Shown in pieces: positions 11,405-23,071 of a stretch of 64,000 nt of DNA. The notes below the pieces were generated by a model that had not been told where the DNA came from, did no database searches, and worked only from the letters and a program-made list of their open reading frames with translations. Within the stretch, counting starts at the first letter, position 1, and every line of letters begins with the position of its first letter. The translations under genes and the position numbers were made by a program. This stretch comes from Membranipora membranacea (taxonomy: Eukaryota > Bryozoa > Gymnolaemata > Cheilostomatida > Membraniporidae). The stretch is taken from the NCBI GenBank assembly GCA_914767715.1, contig OU612069.1, positions 11,655,387 to 11,719,386 on the forward strand, in the 5' to 3' direction.

Positions 11405-14400
11405 CTATGTTGTGGTTAATTTGAAAATCTTAAAGTTATAATCAACGAATCCATCAACAGCCAGCTCATCATCTCTCACACTAATATCTTGACAAACAGG
11501 AGCGGGGAGCTGATCATGTTTCATCTCGTTCAGTTTTAACCCTGTAAGTAATAACATACACAAGAAATTAAAATATCTGCTACTGATGCTATAATATTTG
11601 GCAGAGACATATTATACATCTTTGTAAATTAGATCAGTCATTTAAAATAAAATATTCCATTATCAATAGTTACATAATGATACTGCTGGCCAATATCCCA
11701 GTTTTGTCATGCAATTATAACTAGACATGTTTTAATTTTTTAAATTACTGCCTAATAGTCTAATAATTGTCTCAACAAAACCTATAGACATGCATCACTT
11801 GTATGCTTAAACAAATACAACCTGATTCCTTGTGGCTTGACTTACCTTCAGCACTTAGTATGTATATAGTCTTATTTCTCTGCCCGCTCACATAGATGAG
11901 TCCTCTCTTATCTACAGTTACTCCATGAGCATCAGGTACCTGATCACATGACCAGATTAGTACAGGCTCCTCCTCCTCTCTCACTCTGTACTTATTAATC
12001 ATGCACTTCACATTGTCGTGTCCTGTGACCAGCAGAGTCTCATCAGGTAGGAAGAGAAGGTTACACAGCACCTTTAGTCCTGAGAGGTGTTTAGTGGAGA
12101 CAGCAGCTGAACTCCTGTTATACAGTTTGATGTTCTCATTATCCTGGTCTATAACAGCGATGTACTGAGCTGACACACTCAGGTAGGATGCTAAGTTGGA
12201 TTTCTGGGGGAAAGAGAAAATCACCTCACTATGCTTACTGGTCATGTCATACTTGTATACAGTTACTGTCTCATCACTTTGTATCCATGATGAGATGAAC
12301 AATACACCTCTGTACTCGGTTACTTCAGCTCCAGGATAATTCACTACATGAGTTACCTCACCACTCTGTCTGCTGAATATCTTCACACTATCCTGACAGC
12401 CCAGCAGTATGTCACCGCTCACACTGTGATGATGTACTGTGACACATTGTTCATTGTTAGTGTCATGCTGTGAGATGAACTTCAGAGCTGACGGGGCAGT
12501 TGTTGATGGAGAAGGAGGTGTGTCTTTTTCTGATTTTGTTGAGTCTGGTGCAGAACTGAGAAAATCAACATCTGAAATAAATACAATGATATATATATTA
12601 TTATAAAATGATAACACTTTAATCTATCTGCACACAATAATATCTCTGATGGAAGGTAAGATAACCACAACAGCTATTTAGTTCCACGAGGCAATTTGAG
12701 AAGCCCTCTAGTATCACTTTTGTAAACAATGAAGAAATTTTCTGCTTTAGTGATATAGAATTGTAAGTGAAATGATGATATGTGAAATTTATAAATGTAA
12801 TATTGGATAATTTACCAAATATTCATTCCTGCTGAAAGCCTGTGGGGATATTTTTGCAGACTCATGAGGCCTATCATAATCTATAATTTCACAATTAAAT
12901 TACCATTATTTTCACATTCTACCGTAAAAGTGATGCGATTACAGGAGAAAATTTGTTTTTTCCAATAATGCTACTATATCGCAATTATATTTCATAACCT
13001 TGATAAACCAACTGACCTAAGCATAGCCACAAAATATTTTCATTAAATGTGCAACCAAATCCATTTGGTTAAATTTATATTGCATATTGCATATCAAATT
13101 AGGAGTTGCCCACACATTGATACTGAGAAGATAACTCCGCAAGTTTTCGTGTGTATGCAGTTTTTAATTTCTTACCGATTTTATTCACCACTTGTAGAAG
13201 ATCCACCATGGAAAGGCTTTCAACATCATCCACACATTGAGACATACACCCCTTCAGGTCCTGTACTTGTTTAGTAATCGGCTCTAGTGACTTCATCATT
13301 GTCCCGAGCTCTACAACACTGTCTGCTTCATCACAGAGAGAATCTTCAGAAGCGTCTGTCAGCTTCTGAAGCTTCTGTTTTACTCTCCTTACAAGTTTTC
13401 CTTGCTACAAGATGTCAGAGGTGATAACTTTTGTTACCAGGAAAAAAAGTTTATGCTTCGTAAACTTGCCTAGAATCAGGTAAGCGTCCATTTCTACTGT
13501 CAAAGTGATGACTATTAAAACCACTTCTCAAGTTCGTAGTGGTCCCATAAAACTGAGCATACATTCACATTTAGATTCTTTATATTATCTTTATTTGTGG
13601 GTACAAGTTAAGCCACAAACCTTGAATTCCAGCAGCAGAAGTTTCTCTTCCCTTGCATCGTTCCATTTGATGAACTGTTCCTTGACCTTCATGAAGTGCT
13701 TTTCTAAATCAATCAGGTTGTGCTGTTTATCTTTCTGACACTTTTTCCTGGAACTACATCTAAAATTCATAATGAGCCTTTTACCATTAGATTTCTTGTA
13801 ACCTTGCCTTGGAGCCAGACTCTTTAGATACCATACACCATCATTGTGCATTACAAGGAAAAAAATACTCTCCTAGAACATTGTCAGCGTGATTGTATTT
13901 CATGAAGGTGTGGTTCCACAGGATATGACATCATACTCTGAGATAAACTTACTTGTGGTTGAGCATTGAAGGAAAAGAGCCCGAAAAAACAAGTAACATC
14001 GCATAATTTAGCAGTTTTACAATCACTATTTATCACTACTTTTCTATATTATAAAGAATTGCATACCCTCACATTTTAGCGTTTTAACCTCGAAGGAAAA
14101 GCACGAAAAATCAGATAAGATCGCTCATTGGAGCAGTTATAACAATCGCTATATCATTACTCTTACTACTTTACTATATTCTGAAGTATTGTAAGCACCC
14201 ACTTCTGACAGATAGCAGTAGTACAGACATCACACCACCAGTCTACGGGTCTGTTACATCCATCAGTCTGACATTTATCTCCTGCTGTCGCTGCTGATGC
14301 TGACTTCTTCTTTTCAGCTTCCAGAGCAGCAGTAAGTAACTCAGCTTCTTTCTCTAGATCTGTCCTCATCATGATCTGCTCATCAATTTCATCCTGCATA

Positions 14401-14407
14401 CCCATCT
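11405..14407 (-). CDS. TRIM gene B: B-box, coiled coil, beta-propeller; no RING seen
   Basis: Five exons join in phase: 14203-14407, 13621-13759, 13176-13404, 11846-12571 and 11405-11541 (stop TAG 11405-11407). Exons 1 and 2 hold a type-1-like B-box, C-x4-C-x7-C-x2-C-x4-C-x2-C-x5-C with His following. The third exon is a charged helical (coiled-coil) stretch with periodic Leu/Val. The 726-bp exon plus the last exon form a propeller of about 285 residues with blade-like repeats (for example GLIYVSGQRNKTIYIL). Family knowledge: TRIM proteins oligomerise by the coiled coil and bind targets with the C-terminal domain, usually as ubiquitin ligases. The first exon enters in phase 1, as the equivalent exon of gene C does after its RING exons, yet I found no RING exon upstream to about 22 kb. 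It may be RING-less, starting at the ATG 14403-14405, or a gene that lost its 5' end. Confidence 0.8.
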
Positions 14408-15819
14408 CTGTAAAACAGGACGATCACATTGATTATGAAATGTGGGACCTATTTACATGAGCCATAAAGCGAAGATCGGGTTGATGGGACACATGTCTAA
14501 GACTTCAGGGCAGGGCAGGTCAGGGCAGAAAGAGTTGCCCTCTCAAGTGTTCAAGTGTTCGGATCCATGGTGCTGAAACCACTCCTTGATCTTGTCTGCT
14601 GGAACTGTGTATATCAGAGAGTCAGAGGTTGGGGGGGTCAGAGGTTGAGGGGAGGGGGGTCTGTGTATGCATTTTGGGTGTAAAAACATACAGTGGACCT
14701 CCTGTAACGTCCCGTTCTGCAAAGGTCCTGAATGGTCTGAATGGGGTGCCAGTACCAATGCAGGAATATCTGTTGGCCACCTGACCACCAATTGGGACAC
14801 CTCTGACTGATTTGACGAAACTTGCTACAGCTACTCAGAGTTGTGATTCAACATCCAGTTCAACTCCTTGCATTCCATGCCTGGCCCCCAACATTACATG
14901 TCCAACAATATCCAGGGTCCTATAAAAAGTGACCTCAGTAGTTTCTAGTTCTTGTTAGCAATTAATGTTGATGAAACAAGATTGACAAGGAGAGGAACAC
15001 ATTGATAATATATTTTACTCACTTGCTAATTGATGTCTAAACCTGCTTGAAAAAGGTGAAGGATATGAGTTTCTAAGATGCGTTCCAACTGTGGTATAAA
15101 GCGAACAATGAATGCCAAACTGGAAAGACCCTGCTAATAATGTGTTATAAATCGCATACGATAAAGTTTTAAACTGAACGAACGGTACAATGAGTGGAAG
15201 CAAATTTAATTCAATAACATTTTATCTTTGAATGCTGTTTGGTTTTAATTGCTCACCTGTTTTATTGTCCTCTTGCAGCATTTAGGAAACGACAGCCAGC
15301 AATAACAAAATACCCTGGAACATGCCAGTCAGTAGCTGTTAAACAAGTATAGCCAACAATTTATTGAATGAGGATTGTTTTGTGTTTGTTTAATGAATTT
15401 CCCAAAAACAATGTCTGAGGCCCGATTCTGGTGTGTGAATAATAGGGTGCGATTTCAGTGCATGATTCTCACATCTTATTCTTTTCACCAACACGGCAAG
15501 AGCTAATTTCGGACGTATAACAGACAAAGCTAATTATTGTTCCTGTGAGCAACATCAAAGCTGAAACCTTCTAATCACATGATCGTTGAGATGGGATGGC
15601 GACACATGGGATTTATGTAAAGATCGCTGGATGTACAAGATCTCAAGGAACAAATGTGGTTAGCCCATTATTGTGTATATAATACTCCAATGGAGTAGGA
15701 GTAAATATGATCTAGCTTATTTTACAGAAAACTCAAAATAAACTAACACAGAAATTCTGCTAGCTTTGGGATGGTAATCTCCTGGTCTGTTTTAAAACTC
15801 TCCTGACTATAAACAGGGG
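14408..15819. other. Upstream of TRIM gene B; no exon recognised
   Basis: I searched this stretch on the minus strand for RING cysteine/histidine spacing and found none. An 85-codon minus frame (14543-14800) is proline-rich, low in complexity and lacks splice context. 14500-14530 contains a short GGGCAGG-type repeat. No other structure seen. Confidence 0.5.
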
Positions 15820-18800
15820 GTTGTTTGAGTGCCATTACTTTGACGCCTCTAATAACTTTATAAAAACCATCAAATTGATGGTATAGCTTAAGCGAATTGC
15901 AGCAGTCCTGCTGTTATTGACAGAACAATGCAATAATTATTTGCTCTGTGAGCATCCCACTAGGCTAGGTCTATAGCAGCGAGGTTGAATTCAGTCTATA
16001 TTTTATTAAAGCCCGAATGGGGTGACAAAATTCAGCACAAACAGAACAAAGGATTCACATTAAAAGGTTATATTCAGCGCTGATTTGAACTTTGACTCAA
16101 TTCAGAATCCCTAATACTTTTAGAGGTAAAAATAGCTTTGCTTGCATCATATTATGATTTCTTAAAAAACAAATAGCATAACCAGTGACAAATGTACGTA
16201 AGGTTTTATATTGAAATAAGAGACCAAGTTCGATCTATACTTTGAATCTGCTCAATGAAGGATTGAAATATTACGTGACTGATTTCCCTCTCACAAGCCT
16301 CATGCATCGTTCCCAACTTGCACTTGTTGCCTCTCAGTGTCCCAGGAGATAGAGTATCCCGGGCGATTGTTAAGTCTAGATTCGACTCCTATATGGGAGA
16401 AACACTATCAACCATATCAGTGTTGGAAAAATACAATAATGACCTCTCACTGTCGTACAAACAGCCAAAGATGACATATTAATACTGCATTGACTAGTCT
16501 GAGCCCCTTAGACTTTTGCGCCCTGCCCGACGCCCTCCCCCCAACCGATGGCCTAGTGGTTTTTATCAGACCAAGCCTGAGATCTTAAATAGACATTTGC
16601 ATGGATGTGAGCTTGACACATTTTGCACCTTGCTTGATAAAAAGTGCCTGTCTACCAGGTTTGTCACAAGATGTACATGCTTTTCTGCCTATAAGCAGGG
16701 AGTAATTTAGACGCGACCTATTGCCACCTTGTTGGTCACTGCAGAAGTGTATAAACGTTATCAATTTGATCAGGAATAATTCTTCACAAGGGAGAGGGGC
16801 AATTTTTGATTTTGATAGTATTTGGTTAATAAATAGAAAGTTAGCTGATATAAATGGCTAGAAGCAACATACAAGGAAATAATCGTAGCACATTAATGAA
16901 GCACTGCAGCGGCACAAAGTTCCTGCTTTCAACTACCTGAAAGCTATGTTTGTTTCAAGTTAAGTAAGACCAATAATGTATGTTTGCTCTGCTACTGTCC
17001 CAGTCAAAAGCTTAATGTGAATAAAATGATGCCTGATCTGGCAGACAATTTAACTGCACCTACTAAACAAAAGGTTTATATTTTGACAAATTTATAGCCC
17101 TGATTCAGACTGTGACTATTAAACATATATTCTTAAGGCTGCCTAAAAACATAAATAAGTGAACTATGACCTTAATCTTACCTGGCAGATTTTGAAAAAA
17201 TAATATTATCAATAAAGGCACCATACTTAATAAAGAGCCAAATTTTGTTCTCAAATAATTGGAATTCTTTCAAACTACACATAAGATACTTTACGCAGGG
17301 CCGTGGCTTAGAAATAATGGATAGGGGAGGCAACAATCCTTTAGGGTGTGAAGTAACACCAAGTTTGGTACTGCAAGCTCCTCCTGAGCCCCTAGTCCCC
17401 GGCCTCTAAAGTGTTTCAATAATGTAAACAGCAAATTAAAGTCCTAAATGAGCTGATTTTGACTTAAAAAACTCAATTATAGCATTTTCAGGGCTTAGGC
17501 CACTCTATTCAGTATTCTAGGGAGGCAGAGCGTCCCTACCTTCCCTAGAACTGCAGGCCTGTATTGAATATAATTTCGGCAGTGTTATCCATCAGTCCGT
17601 TGCAAAACCTGACACCTATCTCTAAAGATTGCCGAAAGAATCGAGCAATATATAGTCTGGCAGCTGGTCCTGCAGTTGCTATGCAATCTTTTTACACCGA
17701 ACGAATTGATGGCACTTATGGTCAAAAATTATGTATAGGGTAAGACATTGCTATGTGCCATCGCTTTGATGCCTCAAAGAACTTTATGCCAACCATCAAA
17801 TTAATTGTATAGCTCAAACATATACAGAATATACAAAACCAAACAACAAGTATATGCTCTGCAAATGTCCCACTAGCTCTATAGCAGCGGGACTTGACTT
17901 CAGTCTATATTATTTTAAAGCCTGAATGAGCGAAAGAAATTCAGCGCAACCAAAGCAAAGGATCATTATATTTAAAGGATATATTCAGCGCTGATTTGAA
18001 CTTTGATTTTTGAACTTGATTATAGTCAGACACCCTAATACTTTGATGTTTGTTTTTTAAAAACAATTATATCATAACCAGTGACAATTGATGCAAAGAT
18101 TTATACTGTAACACGAGCCCAAGTACGATCTATTATTGGAACCTGCTCAATGAAGGATTGAAATATAACACGACTGATCACACTCAAACAAGCGTCATCC
18201 AATGTTCCAAACTTGCACTCGTTGCCTCTCAGGGTTCCAGGATATATAGTACCCAGAACAATTGTTAAGTCGAGTAGCCACGCCACATATATAGACAAAA
18301 CTGGATCAAATATATCACAGTGAGAAGAAACATAAGAATGACACTTCCTGTTGTACAACCAGTCCAACATGATTTATCTTACCACTGCCTTGACTAATGG
18401 TTTTTGTACCAGACCTGATATCGTGAGGCCTCGAGGCTTGCTGGGGGGCTTTTTAGCCTCCAGCTGACCCCATGTGGTAATCCCCTAGTCTTCTCTGTGG
18501 CCATTTTGGTGGATGTATGTCAGACATAATCTGGACCTTGCCTCGCATAAATTTGCCTGCCTATCAGGTTTGAGCCAAATTGAAGGTGATCTACCCTGCG
18601 TGTAAAGTAATTTTGGTGCCACCCACCGCCACCTTGTTGGTCATCGCAGAATTTTATAAAGATCATCAGCTAGATTCGACATGGTTATTCACAAGGGAAA
18701 GGGTGTATTTTGCTATCTGATAGTATTTGATTAAAAAATAAACAGCAAGCTGATATAAATGGCTAGCAGAACCCTACAGGGGAATAATCGATACACATTG

Positions 18801-19530
18801 TCGAAGCCCTGCAGCGGCACCAAGTTCCTGCTCTCAACTACTGAAATATGGGGTATTCATGTATGTTTTCTTTGTGACAGCCCCAGTTGAAAAGCAAATG
18901 GGAATGTAAGATTTCAGTCCACTAACAAATGATGCCTGATTGGGCAGACAAATTAACTCCACCTACTGAACAAAAGGTTTATATTTTGATAAATTTGTAG
19001 CGCTGATTCAGACTGTGATTGTTGAACATGAATATTTCAGGCTACCTATACACATAAATAAGTTAATTTTGACCTTAATCACACATATCAGACTTTAAAA
19101 AACAATATTATCAATCTTGACATAACATAAAGGTCCCCCGCACTAAATAAAGAGCCAAAGTTTGCTCTGAAATGGGCACCCTTTTAACCACAGGTAAAAT
19201 ATTTTACTGAATATAATTTCGACAGTTTTATTCATCATTCACATACATGTAGGAAGGGATCCCTAACTAAACTAACTTCTAACTTTGGGCAGCCGGAAGA
19301 AAGAATTGCGCAATATATAGTCTGGCAGCAAATCCTGCAGCTGTTATACAATAATTTAACACCGAACAAATTCATAGCAATGAAAACTATATTGTCCTCA
19401 AGCTTCAGCAAATAAAAGGACTGACTGTGCAAATACCCCAGACAATATTTGGCAGCAGGACTGGATTTCAGTCTAAGTTCTATTGAAGTTGACTAATGAT
19501 TGATATCACCAAAACAAAAGACTTAAATTG
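15820..19530. repeat. Macrosatellite array, left (two units plus a decayed third)
   Basis: Tandem units recognised by shared landmarks, such as the CAGTCTATA block (15992, 17901, decayed near 19470), the ATTCAGCGCTGATTT block and the GGCAGAGCGTCCCT block. Spacing is 1909 bp and then about 1.57 kb. The two units are clearly related but well diverged. The unit at 15992 corresponds to that at 61384, and the unit at 17901 to that at 63282 (offset near 45381), so the arrays share a common order of unit types. Confidence 0.85.
18101..18370 (-). CDS. Open frame inside macrosatellite unit (89 codons, function unknown)
   Basis: ATG to stop on the minus strand: starts MLDWLYNRKCHSY and has LRGNECKFGT followed by an alanine-cysteine pair, then FIEQVPIIDRTWA near the end. 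The copy at 63482-63751 keeps the frame with three residue differences. The aligned stretch in the sister unit (16200-16480) shares the SPGTLRGNKCKLGT and FIEQ-x3-IDRTW cores but has an in-frame stop. The shared Cys and Gly-Thr positions suggest descent from a real exon. I do not recognise the family, and an in-frame TAA lies just before the ATG. Confidence 0.3.
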   Translation of the reverse strand: MLDWLYNRKCHSYVSSHCDIFDPVLSIYVAWLLDLTIVLGTIYPGTLRGNECKFGTLDDACLSVISRVIFQSFIEQVPIIDRTWARVTV

Positions 19531-19884
19531 TGTTTGATTGTAGTGCTGCTATATACTTTGATTATGAGACTGCATAAATACACAACAAGAGAATTGTGAC
19601 ATTGAATGAATTTCCAGTGATTCAAAGTTGTACTAAGAGTCAGCGACAGCGTTACAAATAGACTGGTGACAAAAATCAAGAGCCGTGGAACGATCTGAAA
19701 TAGGCACGTGTTCAAAAATATATGATTCAGAGTAGCAATTGAAAGAGGCCCCTATCCACAAAACATGTTACTAGCTCCAGTCAGAGAGGTGTTGATACTG
19801 ATAAGTATAGATGGATAAGAATGTATTCAAGGCAAAATTATTGTCAGTGACGGCCAAACTGAGTTATAAATTCAGCACAACAGT
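19531..19884. other. Decayed repeat edge; no gene
   Basis: Sequence between the fading third macrosatellite unit and the miniature LTR element. No coding potential recognised. Confidence 0.4.
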
Positions 19885-19889
19885 CAAGA

Positions 19890-20301
19890 TGCTCTAAGAA
19901 AATTTGCGTGTATCTGGATATCTGTGGGGTGTTATTATAGTGCCGAAGTGCTCTTCATGTATTGTATTGTATTGTATGTCAAGTTGTGTTTTTGATCTTA
20001 TAGTTAGCGTGAAAGAGTGCTTGTGAGTTGGATCGTAAGATGGTGAGATGGAAATAAGGGAAAGAGCGAGCTGTTGTTAATGCTTCTATTCTTCTCTATT
20101 CCACGTTCACAACTGCCAGTTAAAATGATGTGGCAAAAATACATTTAACGATGAATCGTCTATTAGTTAGAAATGCTAGGTGCCTGGTCTTTGACTGAAA
20201 TGGAATGGTTACCATAGTAATATCTCATCACGACCAGTGTAATTAAAATGTCAACGTGGTTACATTTAGGAAACCACTAATGACACTTTACAGATATAAC
20301 A
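19890..20301 (-). repeat. LTR (3' LTR in minus orientation)
   Basis: 412 bp, no difference seen from 20993-21404. Contains a short GTATT tandem run (near 19960). Confidence 0.85.
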
Positions 20302-20320
20302 TACACCCAGCTTTTAAAAC

Positions 20321-20338
20321 ATGAGCGTCCTCGCTCAT
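20321..20338. other. Short perfect hairpin next to LTR
   Basis: ATGAGCG-TCCT-CGCTCAT gives a 7-bp stem with a 4-base loop, 20 bases inside the left LTR. It could be a structured element of the retrotransposon RNA or chance. Confidence 0.3.
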
Positions 20339-20992
20339 CCAAATCTTAAAATTGGAATGCGCAAAAAAATTCATATTCTTTATATGTAAAGGTACGATAG
20401 TTTAAAAAAAAAGTCCATCAAATCAACATTAAGACAAAAAAATAACAACACAATATAAATCTCCGAGTATACTCTATTCCTCAGCTCAGTATGTATAGTC
20501 GCTCAAGGCTATGAAGTCGTTTTCATCAATATCCGTTATTCGCTCCACAAGATGACAACCATAGTACAACGGATGGCGTCACTGACTGGTTTTTGTCCAC
20601 ACCTGGGACCGCAGCAATATTATTCACCCTTGCGCTTGGGCAACCAGTTTAAATCATGCTGTTTCTTTCAGATGGCCAGCATATCATTATACCATCCCTC
20701 CGGATCTGAAGCAGTGAGCGGTTGCTTACAGATTGAGGATTCCGTGGCAGCGTAATAATTATTTAAATAGTCACTATCCAGACAGTTTAGGTAATAGCAG
20801 TAGTGTCGTAAGATTAATTGTGTGAAGATAATATTGTCATGATGTGTTGTCTGGCTGTTAGAGTCAAGAGTTCTTCAGTGTAGATATTATTTATTTAATA
20901 TGAAGGCGCATAATCCGTCCGGAACTTTAGATGATCGTCCTCGATTATCGCTTGGCTGAGAGTAGCGGAGATCGTCGCAGTCCTCCACCATT

Positions 20993-21404
20993 TGCTCTAA
21001 GAAAATTTGCGTGTATCTGGATATCTGTGGGGTGTTATTATAGTGCCGAAGTGCTCTTCATGTATTGTATTGTATTGTATGTCAAGTTGTGTTTTTGATC
21101 TTATAGTTAGCGTGAAAGAGTGCTTGTGAGTTGGATCGTAAGATGGTGAGATGGAAATAAGGGAAAGAGCGAGCTGTTGTTAATGCTTCTATTCTTCTCT
21201 ATTCCACGTTCACAACTGCCAGTTAAAATGATGTGGCAAAAATACATTTAACGATGAATCGTCTATTAGTTAGAAATGCTAGGTGCCTGGTCTTTGACTG
21301 AAATGGAATGGTTACCATAGTAATATCTCATCACGACCAGTGTAATTAAAATGTCAACGTGGTTACATTTAGGAAACCACTAATGACACTTTACAGATAT
21401 AACA
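20993..21404 (-). repeat. LTR (5' LTR in minus orientation)
   Basis: 412 bp, offset 1103 from the other LTR. The adjoining minus-strand sequence TGGTGGAGGAC, whose complement ends in CCA, fits a tRNA primer binding site. Confidence 0.85.
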
Positions 21405-21661
21405 AAGATACTATCTAATCCGGACACCCGCTTGGAGTGGAGTGAAAAGTATAATGCTACAGAAAAGAAACTTGGCAGTTTTTTAAAAGCCCCAATTCAC
21501 TAACCTGTGCTGACAAATTTACTTTGAATCTTTTGTTCACTACTGTGTAACACCAGAACCTCAGGTGTGAATGACAGTTGGAAAGTGGAGCCACTGATAG
21601 TAGGATTGCACCTCAAACGGAAGTAGCCAGTCAGTAGCTTTTTCTGGTGGGGGGGGGACAA

Positions 21662-21906
21662 AGCTTGTCAACTCTTGCGAGCTAGCTATCGAGAAAAGGA
21701 TTTCCCCTCCTGAATTCGTAAAAGTTGGAATAAATAAATATCAGAAAATAGAAATCCCAATATGTATGAGATATAACGGTTGTCCTCCAAGGAAGACAGC
21801 TCTGCTTTCCCTATACAAATTGATAAATGTTATCAGGGAGTTATCTATGCAATTTGAAGAGGGGACAATCCTATCTCGATAGCTAGCTCGCAAGAGTTGA
21901 CAAGCT
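21662..21906. repeat. Inverted-repeat element with 33-bp perfect arms
   Basis: 21662-21694 and 21874-21906 are exact reverse complements (core CTTGCGAGCTAGCTATCGAG), separated by 179 bp. Similarity continues outward imperfectly into GGGGACA. This looks like a small MITE; no clear target duplication was found. Confidence 0.6.
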
Positions 21907-22099
21907 CGGTCCCCTTCCACTGAAAAAAGCTTGTCAAGACAGGCTTAACCAAAACTTAGTTACAACACCTTGTCTTTGGAGAATTTCCTGTGTGCATTAA
22001 TTCAATTCTTCGATGAACTTGTAGTGTATCGTTGGTTAAAATGTTGGCTAAAATGGTTAGTCACTCACCACATCGTGGCGGCAAAATAGTGTGCCTTAA

Positions 22100-22627
22100 A
22101 GACTTTGTTTAAGGCTGCTCTTTTGTATCACATCTTATTCTCCATATTTTATTCTATCATGTGAGCGATTTTCAGCTTTAGAATCCAAATATTGAGGAAG
22201 TTATGGCCTCTCAAACTTCCAAGGTGACGGCAATTTATCGGCAGTAAAAATCAGCCGGCGATCCCTAGGGTACGTCACAACCAGCTAACCTAGTTGGTCC
22301 AAGTGGCGTGATGGTAGCGTCGTTGCCTATAGGTATGGGGACCAGGTCTGAATTTTGATCATCAATTATTATGTGATTATTAGTGTATTAACTAATAACT
22401 CATAATGTCTATGTCACATGTCTATGGTTGTGACATACCCCAGGGGAAACATCCGCTTATTCCCAATGCCGATTGAAGGCAATCACCCTGGAAGTTTGAG
22501 AGGCCATAACTTCCTCCATATTTGGATTCTAAAGCTGAAAATCGCTCACATGATAGAATAAAATACGGAGAATAAGATGTGATACAAAATATTTTTTTAA
22601 AAAAAAGAGCAGCCTCAAACAAAGTCT
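22100..22627. mobile_element. TTAA-flanked MITE with long inverted ends
   Basis: The ends are AGACTTTGTTT-AGGCTGCTC and its inverse. TTAA lies immediately outside both ends (22096-22099 and 22628-22631). The arms extend about 180 bp each (22100-22281; 22428-22627), with substitutions and one extra A/T run near 22592. A TTAA target duplication is typical of piggyBac and Kolobok superfamilies; the superfamily cannot be assigned without transposase. Its 146-bp middle contains a tRNA-like sequence. Confidence 0.75.
22296..22362 (+). repeat. tRNA-like (SINE-like) core inside the MITE
   Basis: A box-like TGGCGTGATGG at 22304 followed by GTAGCGTCGTTGCC, and a weak B box-like GGTCTGAATTTTGATC starting at 22346. 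Arms do not pair well enough for a functional tRNA. Confidence 0.35.
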
Positions 22628-22664
22628 TTAAGGGCTGCAATGTCTGCACCAATTTGCTCTCAGT

Positions 22665-22797
22665 TTGTAGGCAGGTCGGAGCACACCTGGGGGTTCAACA
22701 ACTCCCAGTACTCAGTGAACTGCAGTGGGATTCAAACCCATGACCTTCAACACTTGTGTGCTGAAGTCCGGTGCTCTAACCACTGAGCCACCACCTA
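22665..22797 (-). repeat. tRNA-derived SINE
   Basis: On the minus strand, an A box TGGCTCAGTGG (22780-22790) with TTAGAGCACC after it, and a perfect B box GGTTTGAATCC (22728-22738). The D-arm pairs, but the anticodon stem does not, so this is an internal RNA polymerase III promoter of a SINE and not a tRNA gene. Confidence 0.6.
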
Positions 22798-23065
22798 TCA
22801 TTAATAGAAAATCGTGTAAATTCGACATTGAGCTTAGAATTCTACATTTGAGCATTGTGGTACATGGAGAGCCAAGTCCCGATATCATTGGATTGAGGCC
22901 GTAGGGCTGCAGGCCTGCTGAGAGCTTGGACTAGTATACTGGACCGTTTTAAAGTATGATACATATTGCAGTACCCTACAATGAACCTATTTACCGCTGG
23001 GCATTGCTGGGTGAATATTAACAGCGATCACAACAATAAAAAACAAAGCGAAATCTGTTGACACA
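22798..23065. other. Spacer before the SLC6 3' end
   Basis: No feature recognised between the SINE and the candidate poly(A) signal of the transporter gene. Confidence 0.4.
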
Positions 23066-23071
23066 TTTATT
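23066..23071 (-). promoter_or_regulatory. Candidate poly(A) signal for the SLC6 gene
   Basis: AATAAA on the minus strand about 480 bases past the transporter stop codon. Confidence 0.35.

Larger units (their letters stand above)
19890..21404 (-). mobile_element. Miniature LTR retrotransposon (TRIM/LARD class)
   Basis: Two direct repeats of 412 bp (19890-20301 and 20993-21404) enclose 691 bp without a recognisable gag or pol. Read by eye the repeats are identical. Their ends are TG...CA, and on the minus strand they start TGTTATATC and end AGAGCA. Four-base repeats AAGA flank the unit (19886-19889 and 21405-21408). On the minus strand a primer-site-like TGGTGGAGGACTGCG starts two bases inside the right LTR, and AAAAGCTGGGTG precedes the left LTR as a possible polypurine tract. 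Terminal-repeat retrotransposons in miniature depend on proteins of full-length relatives. The identical LTRs imply a recent insertion. Confidence 0.85.

Noticed and set aside
14543-14800. 85-codon minus frame upstream of TRIM gene B as a possible first exon
   Set aside because: Proline-rich low-complexity sequence with no RING cysteines and no fitting splice phase.
15820-19530. CRISPR-like or centromeric satellite reading of the repeats
   Set aside because: Unit length of 1.6-1.9 kb and a eukaryotic context exclude CRISPR; a centromeric role cannot be claimed from a few units.
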